A stretch of 64,000 bases of DNA from an uncultured Paracoccaceae bacterium (GCA_938049225.1 CALICM010000012.1:1-64000), one strand, 5' to 3'; counted from the stretch's first letter, positions 35,948 to 45,226 are shown. The notes: generated from the sequence alone by a model not told the origin. Translations and numbers: made by a program.

Positions 35948-36045
35948 GATGCGATCCGAAAGTGGGAACCCGCATTAGGGGTAAACCTCGCTTCGTTTCA
36001 GGATGTTAGAGCGCGTTCATACCCCGGAAAATCTTGAAAGGTACT

Positions 36046-36393
36046 CTAGGTGATGTCGTCAGGTTTGTCCGGCGCGAAGGCGTGGGCCCCCATTTCGACC
36101 AGCTTGCCAGTTTCGGCGCGATATTGCTCAATCGCTTTTTGGACAAACTGAGATTGAATCTGCTGCAACTCGCTGACGTTCTTGCAATGCAGGATTTCAT
36201 GCTGTGTCTTGACGTCTTCCCTGATGCGGTCGGCGACGAAGCTCATGGCCTCGGCCCCCATATCGCTTAGGGCCTCCATCCATGCTGTGCTCATGCCAAA
36301 GAGATTGCCCAGGCCTGCTTGCTGCAGCTCGGTGATCGCATCAAATGGGGCCTGGGGCTTGGCTGTGTCTTGCGGTGGCGCTTTATCGGCCAT
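36046..36393 (-). CDS. Phasin-family PHB granule protein
   Basis: 115 residues, helical and amphipathic, with the phasin-like core FGMSTAWMEALSDMGAEAMSFVADRIREDVKTQHEILHCKNVSELQQIQSQFVQKAIEQYRAETGKLVEMG. The NVSELQQIQSQFVQKAIEQYRAE stretch is the recognised Phasin_2-type signature. Phasins coat PHB granules and control their number and size. Proximity to phaC on the opposite strand supports this. An FNR-type box lies 60 bp upstream of its start, shared with the divergent P-type ATPase gene. Confidence 0.88.
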   Translation of the reverse strand: MADKAPPQDTAKPQAPFDAITELQQAGLGNLFGMSTAWMEALSDMGAEAMSFVADRIREDVKTQHEILHCKNVSELQQIQSQFVQKAIEQYRAETGKLVEMGAHAFAPDKPDDIT

Positions 36394-36453
36394 GTTGAAT
36401 CCTCCTTGCGATGACGGTGTTGCAGATCATCGCATGGCCAAGCCATACCCCGA

Positions 36454-36467
36454 TTGACCTTGATCAA
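36454..36467. promoter_or_regulatory. FNR/FixK-type box between phasin and P-type ATPase genes
   Basis: TTGACCTTGATCAA matches TTGAY-N4-ATCAA. It lies 60 bp from the phasin ATG and 58 bp from the preferred TTG start of the ATPase, so it could control both divergent genes. Confidence 0.75.
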
Positions 36468-36525
36468 GGGACGCACCGCTGGCGCCATGATATCGAACGG
36501 CCATCCGCCGTACCGGAGTATCACA

Positions 36526-39093
36526 TTGTCCAATCCCCCCCGCTACGCTGGCCTCAGCGATGAACAGGTGACCGCGGCCCGTCGCCTTTCTGGGTGGAAT
36601 GAATTGCCCAGCCCGGCTCGCACAGGCCCGTTTTTGGTCTTTATGCGGCAGTTCTCAAGCTTTCTGGTGCTGATCCTAATCCTGGCCGCGTTGATCGCGC
36701 TCGCCTTGGGCGAATGGATCGATGCGATCACCATTGGTGTCGTCGTTTTCTTGAATGCGGTTCTGGGCTTTGTCCAAGAATGGCGGGCCGAAACCGCCCT
36801 GGCCAGCCTGCGCGAACTTATGTCGCCCAAGGCCTTGGTCGTGCGGAACGGGCAAGAGCAGGTCATCCCGGCCCGTGACCTGGTCCCTGGCGACCTGGTG
36901 GTGTTGGAGGCGGGCAGCAAGGTGCCTGCCGATGCGGACCTCACCCATGTGATCAACCTGCGTGTCGACGAGAGCGTACTCACCGGCGAGTCCCTTCCCA
37001 TTCAAAAAGACGTTGCGTCAGACCAAGCACGGGTTTTCGCGGGCACTGTGGTCGTGGCTGGACGGGCCGAGGCACGGATCACGGCGATCGGCGCTAATAC
37101 TGAGTTTGGCAAGATTGCCGGTCTCACCGGATCACTCGGTCCGAAAAGGACCAACCTGCAGGCCAAGCTGGGCGGGCTTGCCAAGCAACTGGGCTTGGCC
37201 GCGTTGTTGGTGGCGGCCAGTGTGATGTCGCTGGGCATCGTATTGGGACGGGATCCGCTGGAAATGGTGATGACCGGGCTGTCCCTATCCGTCGCCATGG
37301 TGCCCGAGGGGCTGCCCGCCGTGGTGACGATCACCTTGGCTTTGGGGGCCAGGGCAATGGTTCGCCAAAAAGCGCTCGCACGGCGGCTGCAAGCGGTCGA
37401 GACGCTGGGTGCTGCGTCAGTCATCTGCACCGATAAGACCGGCACCCTGACCGAAAACAAGATGACAGCGACCCGTATCTGGACGCCCGCGCGGCGCTAT
37501 GATGTCACCGGCACCGGCTATGATCCGGCGGGCCATATCGAGGCAGGTGGCCTTCGCCTGCGCGCCGAAGACGACCCCGCCTTGGCCGCGATCCTGCAAA
37601 CCGCCTTGACCTGCACCCATGCCCGGATCGACCGCCAGGGGGATGGTTGGATCATGGTGGGCGAGCCGACCGAAGGCGCGCTGGTCACATTGGCTTACAA
37701 GGGCTGGGCACCCCTGCCCGACACCCGCAACCTGCTGGCCGAAATTCCCTTCAGCAGTGATCGCAAACGCATGAGCGTTCTCTATCGCGACGGCGAGACC
37801 GCGCAGGTTTTCACCAAGGGTGCGCCCGAGCAGGTGTTGGAAATCTGCACCCACATCATGCAGGGTGAGCAGCGGCACACATTGGCGGCGCAGGATCGCA
37901 CCACCATTCAGGCCGCGTATGAAACCATGGCCGCACAGGGACTGCGGGTGATCGCCCTGGCCAGGCGGCGCGTGCCAGATCATGAGTTGGTCGAGGCCGA
38001 GATGACCTTCCTTGGACTGGTGGGCATGATTGATCCACCCCGGGCCGAGGTCAAGGGCGCGGTCGCCGCCGCCCGCGCGGCCGGCATCCGGGTGATCATG
38101 ATCACTGGCGATAGCCCAATCACAGCTGCGGCCATCGCCGATCAGTTGTCGCTGCCCGTCACGCAGGCTTTGACCGGCGATGATCTTGGCGCTTTGGATG
38201 ACACAGCATTGGCCGAATTGCTGACGCGGGCCCCGCTGTTCGCGCGCACCCGGCCCGAGCATAAGATGCGCATCGTTGCAGCGCTTCAAGCGCAGGGACA
38301 AATCGTGGCGATGACCGGCGACGGCGTGAACGATGCACCTGCGTTAAAGCAGGCGGACATCGGGGTCTCGATGGGCGTGCGGGGTACCGATGTGGCGCGC
38401 GAAGCCTCGGACCTGGTTCTGCTGGACGACAATTTCGCCACCATCGTGCGCGCCATAGCCGAGGGTCGCCGGCAGTTCGACAACGTCCGCAAATTCGTGC
38501 GCTACCTGCTGTCCTCGAACGCGGGCGAGGTGATTGCCCTGGTAGTCAACATCATAATCGGCGGTCCGTTGGTGTTTCTGGCCACACAGATCCTTTGGAT
38601 GAACTTGGTTACCGATGGTGTCACCGCTGTGGCCCTGGGGCTCGAGAAATCGGAGCCTGACCAGATGCAGCACCCGCCGCGCCCCAAGAACCACCCGATT
38701 TTGGGATGGGGCGGCATTCTGATCATCTGCCTGCTGGGCCTCTACACCGGCCTGTCCAGCTTGTGGATCTTCTTTCACTTGCTCGACCAGGGCGTAGAGT
38801 TGGCCCGCACCACCGCCTTTACCGCCATGGTGGTCTTCGAAAAAGTCAGCGTCTTTGCCTTCCGCTCGCTGCATCTCCCGGGATGGCGGATTGGATGGTT
38901 CAGCAATCCAGTGTTATTGGCAGCCCTTGCGCTGACCATCGGCGCCCAGTTGTTGGCGGTCTATTGGGCGCCACTGCAGATCCTGTTGCGGACCGCGCCA
39001 ATGGGCGGTGGCGAATGGCTGTGGATTGCCATCTTTGCCGCGCCAATCGTGATCGTCCCCGAGGTACTCAAATCCTTGCCCCGCAGGAACTAG
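36526..39093 (+). CDS. Cation-transporting P-type ATPase (P2, Ca2+-ATPase-like)
   Basis: 855 residues from TTG 36526, preferred because GGAG lies 7 bases before it and the N-terminal cation-ATPase domain ([22 protein letters not shown]) starts right after; ATG 36487 would sit only 19 bases after the FNR box. Hallmarks: TGES actuator loop (VLTGESLPI), phosphorylation motif [13 protein letters not shown], nucleotide domain FTKGAPE, TGD and [23 protein letters not shown]4 reads [23 protein letters not shown] (PEGLP, as in Ca2+ and Na+ pumps). It exports a cation, probably Ca2+. Its stop overlaps that of the convergent antiporter gene. Confidence 0.93.
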   Translation: MSNPPRYAGLSDEQVTAARRLSGWNELPSPARTGPFLVFMRQFSSFLVLILILAALIALALGEWIDAITIGVVVFLNAVLGFVQEWRAETALASLRELMSPKALVVRNGQEQVIPARDLVPGDLVVLEAGSKVPADADLTHVINLRVDESVLTGESLPIQKDVASDQARVFAGTVVVAGRAEARITAIGANTEFGKIAGLTGSLGPKRTNLQAKLGGLAKQLGLAALLVAASVMSLGIVLGRDPLEMVMTGLSLSVAMVPEGLPAVVTITLALGARAMVRQKALARRLQAVETLGAASVICTDKTGTLTENKMTATRIWTPARRYDVTGTGYDPAGHIEAGGLRLRAEDDPALAAILQTALTCTHARIDRQGDGWIMVGEPTEGALVTLAYKGWAPLPDTRNLLAEIPFSSDRKRMSVLYRDGETAQVFTKGAPEQVLEICTHIMQGEQRHTLAAQDRTTIQAAYETMAAQGLRVIALARRRVPDHELVEAEMTFLGLVGMIDPPRAEVKGAVAAARAAGIRVIMITGDSPITAAAIADQLSLPVTQALTGDDLGALDDTALAELLTRAPLFARTRPEHKMRIVAALQAQGQIVAMTGDGVNDAPALKQADIGVSMGVRGTDVAREASDLVLLDDNFATIVRAIAEGRRQFDNVRKFVRYLLSSNAGEVIALVVNIIIGGPLVFLATQILWMNLVTDGVTAVALGLEKSEPDQMQHPPRPKNHPILGWGGILIICLLGLYTGLSSLWIFFHLLDQGVELARTTAFTAMVVFEKVSVFAFRSLHLPGWRIGWFSNPVLLAALALTIGAQLLAVYWAPLQILLRTAPMGGGEWLWIAIFAAPIVIVPEVLKSLPRRN

Positions 39094-40127
39094 CGCGCGA
39101 AATAGTAAGCCACCAAACTGCCCACAAAGGTGAGCAGCACCAGTATAGAATCCAGCCCGAATGTCCCGATCTTGGGTTTGCGGCGCACGATCAAGCCGAT
39201 CAAATAGATGGTTGTCACCGCGATCCCGAAGGACAGGGATAGGCTGACCGTCGGCGAGGTGTCACGCAGAATTGGCCCGGCCCGAAACAGAATGTCCGCC
39301 GGGAAAACCAAAACCAGCATGATTAAATTACTGCCAAAAATGTTGGAAATGGCCATCGTATAGGCCCCAATGCGCACTGCGGTGATACTGGTGGTCAACT
39401 CAGGCAGCGAGGTCGCGGCGGCCAGCAGGGTGACGCCGATGAAACTGGCCCCTAGGCCGGATTGCACAGCGATACGCTCGGCGAAGACCACAAGCAATAG
39501 ACCGAAAACCAGGATCAGACCGCAGGCCGCGACCGCCTGCCAAAGCAGCTGCGCATTGCTACGGGCGCGCAGCCCCGAAGGGGCCGGAAACGGCAGCGGC
39601 TCGGGGTCGGGGAGGTCAACCGGCACCCAATCGCTGGCGTCGTCATAGCGACGCAACAACCAGATCGCGCCACCATAGACAAAGGCGATGAACACGCTGC
39701 CGAAACCGACGTTGAACAGCACAAAGACCTCGCCCAGTTGGATGATGATCAAGCCCGTTGCCAGCAGCAGCACCAGCAATGTCGCCTCGAGGGCGTGATT
39801 GGCCTTGCGCGGGTAATTCGTGATGGGCCCGCGGGCCCAGAAATCCGACATGGCGAGGATCGCGGTCTGAAGGGCGATGCCGCCAAACAGGTTGTTCAGC
39901 ACCAGGTCGCGGGTCTGCTGTATCGCCGCACTTAGCGTGGTCGCCACCTCGGGCAGCGAGGTCGCCAGCGACAACATCAAAAGGCCAACCAGCGATTTTG
40001 CAAGCTTGAACCGATCCGACAGCGTATCCGCCAGATAGGCCAAACGGGCGCCCGAAAACCAAACGACACCGGTACAAAGGACAAAGATGGCAAGGCTTTG
40101 GGCCAGGTTTGTTGCGGGCACCGACAT
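39090..40127 (-). CDS. Ca2+/cation antiporter (CaCA family, YrbG-like)
   Basis: 345 residues with ten or so hydrophobic helices in two inverted repeats. The alpha-repeat motifs are clear: LMLSLATSLPEVATTLSAAIQQTRDLVLNNLFGGIALQ in the first half and FIGVTLLAAATSLPELTTSITAVRIGAYTMAISNIFGSNLIML in the second, with the ion-binding Glu in each SLPE. It exchanges Ca2+ for Na+ or H+. It is convergent with the P-type pump and divergent from the VIT1-type gene, so three cation transporters cluster here, with FNR-type boxes on both sides. Confidence 0.92.
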   Translation of the reverse strand: MSVPATNLAQSLAIFVLCTGVVWFSGARLAYLADTLSDRFKLAKSLVGLLMLSLATSLPEVATTLSAAIQQTRDLVLNNLFGGIALQTAILAMSDFWARGPITNYPRKANHALEATLLVLLLATGLIIIQLGEVFVLFNVGFGSVFIAFVYGGAIWLLRRYDDASDWVPVDLPDPEPLPFPAPSGLRARSNAQLLWQAVAACGLILVFGLLLVVFAERIAVQSGLGASFIGVTLLAAATSLPELTTSITAVRIGAYTMAISNIFGSNLIMLVLVFPADILFRAGPILRDTSPTVSLSLSFGIAVTTIYLIGLIVRRKPKIGTFGLDSILVLLTFVGSLVAYYFAR

Positions 40128-40160
40128 GGCCGAGATCTACGACAACCGCACTGCCGCCGA

Positions 40161-40174
40161 TTGATATCGCTCAA
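40161..40174. promoter_or_regulatory. FNR/FixK-like box between antiporter and VIT1-type genes
   Basis: TTGATATCGCTCAA has one mismatch to TTGAT-N4-ATCAA (the right half is CTCAA). It lies 33 bp from the antiporter ATG and 34 bp from the VIT1-type ATG, in the centre of the divergent promoter region. Confidence 0.5.
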
Positions 40175-40208
40175 GGCCGCGCGCCGGGCCAAAGGCGATT
40201 GTCCGATT

Positions 40209-40922
40209 ATGACCCAAGACCATGGCCATAGCCCCGCCGAGGTAACCAAACGGCTGTCCGATGACCCGCCGGGACTGTATCTGCGCGATGTGGTCTATGG
40301 CGGCATCGACGGCGCAGTCACAACTTTCGCCATTGTCGCCGGGGTCGAGGGCGCGGGCCTGTCGCACAACATCATCATCGCCCTTGGGCTTGCCAATGTT
40401 TTGGCGGATGGGTTCTCAATGGCTGCGGGCAACTACTCGGGAACCAAGGCCCAACTGGACGATCGTCGGCGCATAATTCGTACTGAAGAGCGGCACATCC
40501 AGGTTCATCGTGAGGGCGAGCTGGAAGAATTGCGCCAGATCTTGCAGCGGCGCGGTCTGACCGGCGACGTGCTGGACCAGGCGGTCGCTGCCATCGCACA
40601 AGACCATGACAAATGGATCGGCTTCATGTTGACGGATGAATATGGCCTGACACAGGGCGCGCCGCACCCATTGCGCGCGGCACTCGCGACATTCGCGGCC
40701 TTCCTCTGTGCTGGATCGGTGCCGTTGGCCCCCTTTGTGCTGGGGCTGGGCGCGCCCTTCGAGGTCTCAATGGTCGCGACGGCGCTAACATTCTTCCTGA
40801 TCGGCACCGGCAAAAGCCGTTGGTCACTGGCCAAATGGTGGTGGTCAGGCACCGAGACATTGGTCATCGGGTCGCTGGCGGCATTGACCGCCTTTGCCGT
40901 GGGCAGCCTGTTCCACATCTAG
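40209..40922 (+). CDS. VIT1/CCC1-family metal transporter
   Basis: 237 residues from ATG 40209. The first helix reads LRDVVYGGIDGAVTTFAIVAGVEGAGLSHNIIIALGLANVLADGFSMAAGNY, the typical VIT1 opening with conserved Asp and Gly, followed by a charged helical metal-binding segment (RRIIRTEERHIQVHREGELEELRQIL) and three more membrane helices. VIT1/CCC1 proteins move Fe2+ or Mn2+, usually by H+ exchange. Direction in bacteria is usually outward. The gene pairs head-to-head with the antiporter. Confidence 0.9.
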   Translation: MTQDHGHSPAEVTKRLSDDPPGLYLRDVVYGGIDGAVTTFAIVAGVEGAGLSHNIIIALGLANVLADGFSMAAGNYSGTKAQLDDRRRIIRTEERHIQVHREGELEELRQILQRRGLTGDVLDQAVAAIAQDHDKWIGFMLTDEYGLTQGAPHPLRAALATFAAFLCAGSVPLAPFVLGLGAPFEVSMVATALTFFLIGTGKSRWSLAKWWWSGTETLVIGSLAALTAFAVGSLFHI

Positions 40923-40933
40923 GTCCGCGACAA

Positions 40934-40947
40934 TTGAGGATGATCAA
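40934..40947. promoter_or_regulatory. FNR/FixK-type box upstream of the site-2 protease gene
   Basis: TTGAGGATGATCAA has TTGAG and ATCAA half-sites spaced by 4. It ends 53 bp before the ATG at 41001. Confidence 0.7.
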
Positions 40948-41000
40948 TCGCCCCTGCCGCGACCTGCGCTAGCAAGGAATAATCAGATTGGAGGGGGTGT

Positions 41001-42197
41001 ATGTTCTCCAACGCCGTCAAACTTCTAACGCTGAACCGGTTCGACATAAAAGTGGACCCAAGTTGGCTGATCATCGCGGCCCTCATCACCTGGAGCCTGT
41101 CAAAACAGTATTTCCCCGCAACCTATCCCGGCCAGGGCGGGTGGATCTATCTGGCGATGGGCTTGGCCGCGATGCTGGGCTTTTTCATGTCCCTCTTGTT
41201 GCATGAACTGTCCCACTCGATAGTTGCCCGCCGGTTCGGTCTGCCGATCAAAGGGATCACGTTGTTTCTGTTCGGCGGCGTGGCCGAAATGGAACAGGAA
41301 CCGCAAACCGCCAGTGTCGAATTATGGGTGGCCCTTGCGGGTCCCGCGATGAGCCTGATGCTAGCCTTTGGCTTTTGGGTTCTGGCGGGCGTGCTGTCGA
41401 TCATTCCGATGTCGGGCGAAGTCGTTCAGGTGATGTCCTACCTCGCCGCGGTCAATCTGGTCTTGGCGATCTTTAATCTGGTGCCGGCCTTTCCCCTGGA
41501 TGGCGGGCGCGTGTTGCGCGCCTATCTGTGGCAGCGCAGCGGCGACATCCTGAAGGCCACCGAAATCGCCTCGAAATGGGGCGCCGCTTTTGCCTATGTG
41601 TTGATGGGCCAGGGCATATTCTCTCTGTTTCAAGGGGCGCAGGTGGCGGGGCTGTGGCAACTTTTGATCGGGGCATTTCTGTTGTTCGCGGCCCGCGGTA
41701 GTTATCAAAATCAATTGGCCCGCACCGTGTTCGCAGACAAGACAGTAAGGGCGTTGATGGTCCCTAATCCGGTCACCGTCTCGCCCGAGCGCACGCTGTC
41801 GGAACTGGTCAACCTGATCATGCTACGCCATCGGGTCAGCTTTGTTCCCGTGGTCGAAAACGACGTGCTTCTGGGCCATATCGACACTGCGGTTCTGGGC
41901 GGTCTCGACCGCGAAAACTGGGCGAACACGCGGGTCGGAGATGTCTTCGTAGGCCTGACTGATGATGTCACGGTTGACCCTGATATGGCCGTTCAGGATC
42001 TGATGTCGCGTATTGCCAAACACAGACAGCGCAAGTTCCTGGTGGTCGAAGACCAACGACTGCTTGGGGTCATTACTCTGGTGGACTTGTTGGAATATCT
42101 TAATCTATCGCAGCAGTTAGAACGAAATTCGATGAACCTGAATCAAAATCCACCGCCTCTCAATCAGCAAGATGCTGATTTCGAACGCAGATTTTGA
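41001..42197 (+). CDS. Site-2 protease family (M50) membrane metalloprotease with CBS pair
   Basis: 398 residues. The zinc site is HELSH (LLLHELSHSIVARRFG) in an early helix, and the second motif NLVPAFPLDGGRVLRAYLW provides the third ligand. About six hydrophobic segments occupy residues 15-235. Two CBS domains fill about 245-380 (VRALMVPNPVTVSPERTLSELV and VFVGLTDDVTVDPDMAVQDLM), likely sensing adenine nucleotides. This is the Rip3/YwhC-like type. Substrates may be anti-sigma factors or other membrane proteins. The Asn-rich tail after residue 370 is not conserved. Preceded by an FNR-type box. Confidence 0.92.
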   Translation: MFSNAVKLLTLNRFDIKVDPSWLIIAALITWSLSKQYFPATYPGQGGWIYLAMGLAAMLGFFMSLLLHELSHSIVARRFGLPIKGITLFLFGGVAEMEQEPQTASVELWVALAGPAMSLMLAFGFWVLAGVLSIIPMSGEVVQVMSYLAAVNLVLAIFNLVPAFPLDGGRVLRAYLWQRSGDILKATEIASKWGAAFAYVLMGQGIFSLFQGAQVAGLWQLLIGAFLLFAARGSYQNQLARTVFADKTVRALMVPNPVTVSPERTLSELVNLIMLRHRVSFVPVVENDVLLGHIDTAVLGGLDRENWANTRVGDVFVGLTDDVTVDPDMAVQDLMSRIAKHRQRKFLVVEDQRLLGVITLVDLLEYLNLSQQLERNSMNLNQNPPPLNQQDADFERRF

Positions 42198-42253
42198 TAA
42201 GCGATGGTGCAGATTAAATCGATTTCGCTCCAGACAGCCCAACCAAACGCGCG

Positions 42254-42277
42254 GCGGGATCCTAGACCGGATCCCGC
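42254..42277. terminator. Hairpin between convergent protease and universal stress protein genes
   Basis: GCGGGATCC, loop TAGACC, GGATCCCGC form a 9-bp perfect stem in the 106-bp gap between the two stop codons, with a short T-containing tail. Probably a bidirectional terminator. Confidence 0.6.
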
Positions 42278-42303
42278 TTCACACCAAACCACGTCGCTTG
42301 CGT

Positions 42304-42750
42304 TCAGATCACTGACAAACAGGCGCATTTCGCCAAATGGCTGACCCGCTGGGTCGTGCTGCCCAGCACCAGGCTGGATATGCGGCTGAGGCCACGGCGC
42401 CCGGTGACGATCAGATCGGCCCCGACCTCCTCCGCGGATGCCAAAATCTCGGTTGCGGCGTCACCGTGGGGCATCAGTGTGTTGACATCTGTGCAGCCTG
42501 CCTTTTCCGCCACGGCCAGCCCCGCATCGAGGATCTGCTGACCTGCCGCCTCGACCTGTTCAAACGACGGAATCGTTGTCAGCGCGTGGTAACCGGCGGC
42601 GGCCCCCACGGCATAGGCAGCGGCTTCGGCATGCGGAACATGGATCAGCGTCAATCCGGCGTCGTACTTGCGGGACAGATCGCAAGCGATACGGATCGCT
42701 TGATGAGACGAGGGCGAGCCGTCAATCCCTACAATAATTTCCTTGAACAT
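42304..42750 (-). CDS. Universal stress protein (UspA domain)
   Basis: 148 residues, one UspA domain. It starts MFKEIIVGIDGSPSSHQAIRIACDLSRKYDAGLTLIHVP and has the ATP-binding pattern GRRGLSRISSLVLGSTTQRV (G-x2-G-x9-G-S/T). ATP-binding Usp proteins act in starvation, oxidative and low-oxygen survival. It is head-to-head with the FixL-like kinase gene, and the FNR-type box at 42862 lies 111 bp upstream of its start. Confidence 0.93.
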   Translation of the reverse strand: MFKEIIVGIDGSPSSHQAIRIACDLSRKYDAGLTLIHVPHAEAAAYAVGAAAGYHALTTIPSFEQVEAAGQQILDAGLAVAEKAGCTDVNTLMPHGDAATEILASAEEVGADLIVTGRRGLSRISSLVLGSTTQRVSHLAKCACLSVI

Positions 42751-42861
42751 CTCTATAGTCCCCTTGCTTTAGGCCGATCCATGTCACGCCGGATTGCAGT
42801 CGACGCAGGATCTGGTCGACCTTTCTTGTAGATCATTGTGGCATCCTGGCAGCAGGTACCG

Positions 42862-42875
42862 TTGACTCACATCAA
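42862..42875. promoter_or_regulatory. FNR/FixK-type box upstream of the FixL-like kinase
   Basis: TTGACTCACATCAA matches TTGAY-N4-ATCAA. It ends 60 bp before the kinase ATG at 42936 and lies 111 bp upstream of the divergent usp start. Confidence 0.72.
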
Positions 42876-42935
42876 TTGGCCCTTGCGCGGCAGGCGGCGG
42901 CCTTGACACTGTCTGCAACAAGGAGTGGAACGCCG

Positions 42936-44483
42936 ATGACGACCCCTGCCCAAGACAGTGCGCTGCTTCAGGCCATCATGCAAGCAGCGGTCGACGCGAT
43001 TATAGTGTCGGACGCCAAAGGAAAAATCACGCGGGCAAACCGCGCCGCAGAGCGGCTCTTTGGCTATGACCGCGCTGAAATCGACGGCAACAACATCAAT
43101 ATGCTGATGCCCAAGGCGCTGGCCGATCTGCACGACGGCTTCATGTCCCACTACATAGAAACGGGCGAGAAAAGGATCATCGGGATCGGGCGCGAGGTTG
43201 AAGGGCTGCGCAAAGACCAAAGCGTTTTTCCGCTGCATCTGTCGGTGGGTCAGGCATCGGTCGAGGGCGAGCCGATGTTTATCGCCATCCTGCACGATCT
43301 GACGCAACGCAACGCTACACGCGACGCGCTTGCACGATCGCAGCGCCTGGATGCCATCGGCCAAATGACAGGCGGCATCGCACATGACTTCAACAATCTG
43401 CTGACCGTTGTGATCGGCAATCTGGAACTGCTGGAACTGCGCGGCTTCGATCCGGCTCAACTGGCCCTGCTCCGTGACGCGTTGGAGGCGGCCGAACTGG
43501 GGGCCGATTTGACGTCACGCCTGATGGTATTCGCCCGGCAAAGCAACCTCAAACCAGCCGAGGTGGATCTGCGCGAGGTGTGTCAGTCGGCGCTTGCCAT
43601 TCTCAAACGCACCATGGGGGCGGCCTATCGGATCAGCACCGATTTCGCACCCGATGTCAGCACGGTATTGGTCGATCCGGTCCAACTGCAATCGGCATTG
43701 GTGAACCTTGCCTTGAATGCCCGCGATGCAATGCCGGACGGGGGGGATATGTTGATCTCCATCGCCGATGTGACGATCGATGACACTTACATGGCCCAAG
43801 AAACCGACATCGAACCCGGCGCATATGTGCGTCTGTCCGTCAGCGACAATGGAGACGGTATGAGCGCCGAGGCGCAAAAGCGTGCGTTCGAGCCGTTCTT
43901 CACCACCAAAGCCGAGACCGGCGGAAACGGGCTTGGCCTGGCCACCGTTTATGGTTTCGTGCGCCAGTCCGGCGGGCATGTCACGCTTTATAGCGAGCTG
44001 GGCCATGGCACCAGCTTTGGCCTTTACTTTCCGACCATACCCGCTGAAGGCGTCGCGACGGCCCCCAAGCAAACCGATGCATTGAAGCGCGAATTACCGA
44101 TCGGCAACAATGAGTTGGTCCTGGTGGTTGAGGACAACCCCAAGGTCCGCCGCCTGTCCGTGGAGCGGATCCGCAATCTGGGCTTCCAAACGGCCGAGGC
44201 CGACACCGGCGATGCGGCTTATGCATTTCTTGAAACCGGCGCGCAGGTGGATGTGGTGTTTTCCGATTTGGTCATGCCGGGGTCGATGAACGGCTATGAA
44301 CTGGCCGCCAAGATCGCGTCGGGTTTTCCGGATGTCAAAGTGTTGCTGACCTCGGGCTATGCCAGCGATGTGGTGTCAGGGTCGATGGAACGCTCACAAT
44401 CCTATGAAATCCTTCACAAACCTTACCGACAAGCCGATCTTGCGATCAGGCTTCAAGCGCTGTTGGATACGGGCGTGACCTGA
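42936..44483 (+). CDS. FixL-like heme-PAS hybrid sensor histidine kinase with receiver domain
   Basis: 515 residues from ATG 42936 (AGGAG upstream). Residues 10-125 are a PAS domain of the oxygen-sensing FixL type: LMPKALADLHDGFMSHYIE with His66, then RIIGIGREVEG with Arg86. The His-Arg spacing of 20 equals that between the heme ligand H200 and the signalling R220 of Bradyrhizobium FixL (numbers from memory). Next come a dimerisation/phosphoacceptor helix (QMTGGIAHDFNNLL, His150), an HATPase domain (LNARDAMPDGG, SDNGDGM, GGNGLGLATVYGFV), and a C-terminal receiver with Asp444 (FSDLVMPGSMNGYE). FixL lacks the last domain. It probably senses O2 and passes phosphate to its own receiver and/or the adjacent regulator. 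Convergent, with a 31-bp overlap, with that regulator. Confidence 0.85.
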   Translation: MTTPAQDSALLQAIMQAAVDAIIVSDAKGKITRANRAAERLFGYDRAEIDGNNINMLMPKALADLHDGFMSHYIETGEKRIIGIGREVEGLRKDQSVFPLHLSVGQASVEGEPMFIAILHDLTQRNATRDALARSQRLDAIGQMTGGIAHDFNNLLTVVIGNLELLELRGFDPAQLALLRDALEAAELGADLTSRLMVFARQSNLKPAEVDLREVCQSALAILKRTMGAAYRISTDFAPDVSTVLVDPVQLQSALVNLALNARDAMPDGGDMLISIADVTIDDTYMAQETDIEPGAYVRLSVSDNGDGMSAEAQKRAFEPFFTTKAETGGNGLGLATVYGFVRQSGGHVTLYSELGHGTSFGLYFPTIPAEGVATAPKQTDALKRELPIGNNELVLVVEDNPKVRRLSVERIRNLGFQTAEADTGDAAYAFLETGAQVDVVFSDLVMPGSMNGYELAAKIASGFPDVKVLLTSGYASDVVSGSMERSQSYEILHKPYRQADLAIRLQALLDTGVT

Positions 44484-45226
44484 GACACCTTGACGTCACA
44501 TGCTAAGCTATAGCCGATCCCGCGTATGGTTTTGATCACCTTGGGATTAGATGGGTCCCGCTCAATCTTCTTTCGCAGACGGGCAACCTGGTTATCGATC
44601 GTGCGGTCCAATGGACTCCAGTCCACACCACCAGTGAGATCCATAAGCTGATCACGCGAAAGGACCCGCTTTGGCCGCTTTAGAAAAACATTTAGCAGTT
44701 TGAAATCACCGCTGGTTAATCCACATTCAGCACCCTGGCGGTCCAAAAGCTGAAAGCGCTCGGGAAAGGCAGTCAGCCCGTCAAACACGTATTTTTCGCT
44801 CGATTCCATGGGGGCCTTGACCTTTGCCAGGTTGGTTGGCTTTGGCGTTGTCGCTTGCCCTTCAGACCGGCGCAGGACGCTGCGCACCCTGGCAACCACT
44901 TCGCGCACATGAAACGGTTTGGTGATATAATCATCCGCCCCAACCTCCAATCCGACAACCCGGTCGATCACATCGTTCCTGCCCGACACAATGATGATCG
45001 GCACCCGCGAGGTGTTGCGGATCTCTCGTGCCACCTCTATCCCGTTATCAGCGCCCAATCGAACATCAAGCATCACCAGGTTAATCGATGTGGTTTCCAC
45101 CTGATGCAGCGCGGCGGCGGACGTCTCGGCCTCGGAAACGCAGTACCCCTCCCCCTCCATTACGTTGCGCAAAAGAGAGCGGATCTTGGGGTCGTCATCG
45201 ACAATGAGAATATTGGTTTTGATCAT
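44453..45226 (-). CDS. OmpR-type response regulator
   Basis: 257 residues from ATG 45226. The receiver domain has acidic residues D10-D12 (LIVDDDPKIR), phospho-acceptor Asp54 (VMLDVRLG) and the GADDYITKPF lysine loop. The C-terminal winged helix reads GLTSGDFKLLNVFLKRPKRVLSRDQLMDLTGG ... RTIDNQVARLRKKIERDPSNPKVIKTIRGIGYSL, the OmpR/PhoB pattern. FixJ, the classical FixL partner, instead has a LuxR-type output domain, so this pairing differs from the rhizobial model. It is divergent from the Crp/Fnr gene (71 bp between starts), which it may regulate. Confidence 0.92.
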   Translation of the reverse strand: MIKTNILIVDDDPKIRSLLRNVMEGEGYCVSEAETSAAALHQVETTSINLVMLDVRLGADNGIEVAREIRNTSRVPIIIVSGRNDVIDRVVGLEVGADDYITKPFHVREVVARVRSVLRRSEGQATTPKPTNLAKVKAPMESSEKYVFDGLTAFPERFQLLDRQGAECGLTSGDFKLLNVFLKRPKRVLSRDQLMDLTGGVDWSPLDRTIDNQVARLRKKIERDPSNPKVIKTIRGIGYSLACDVKVSQVTPVSNSA

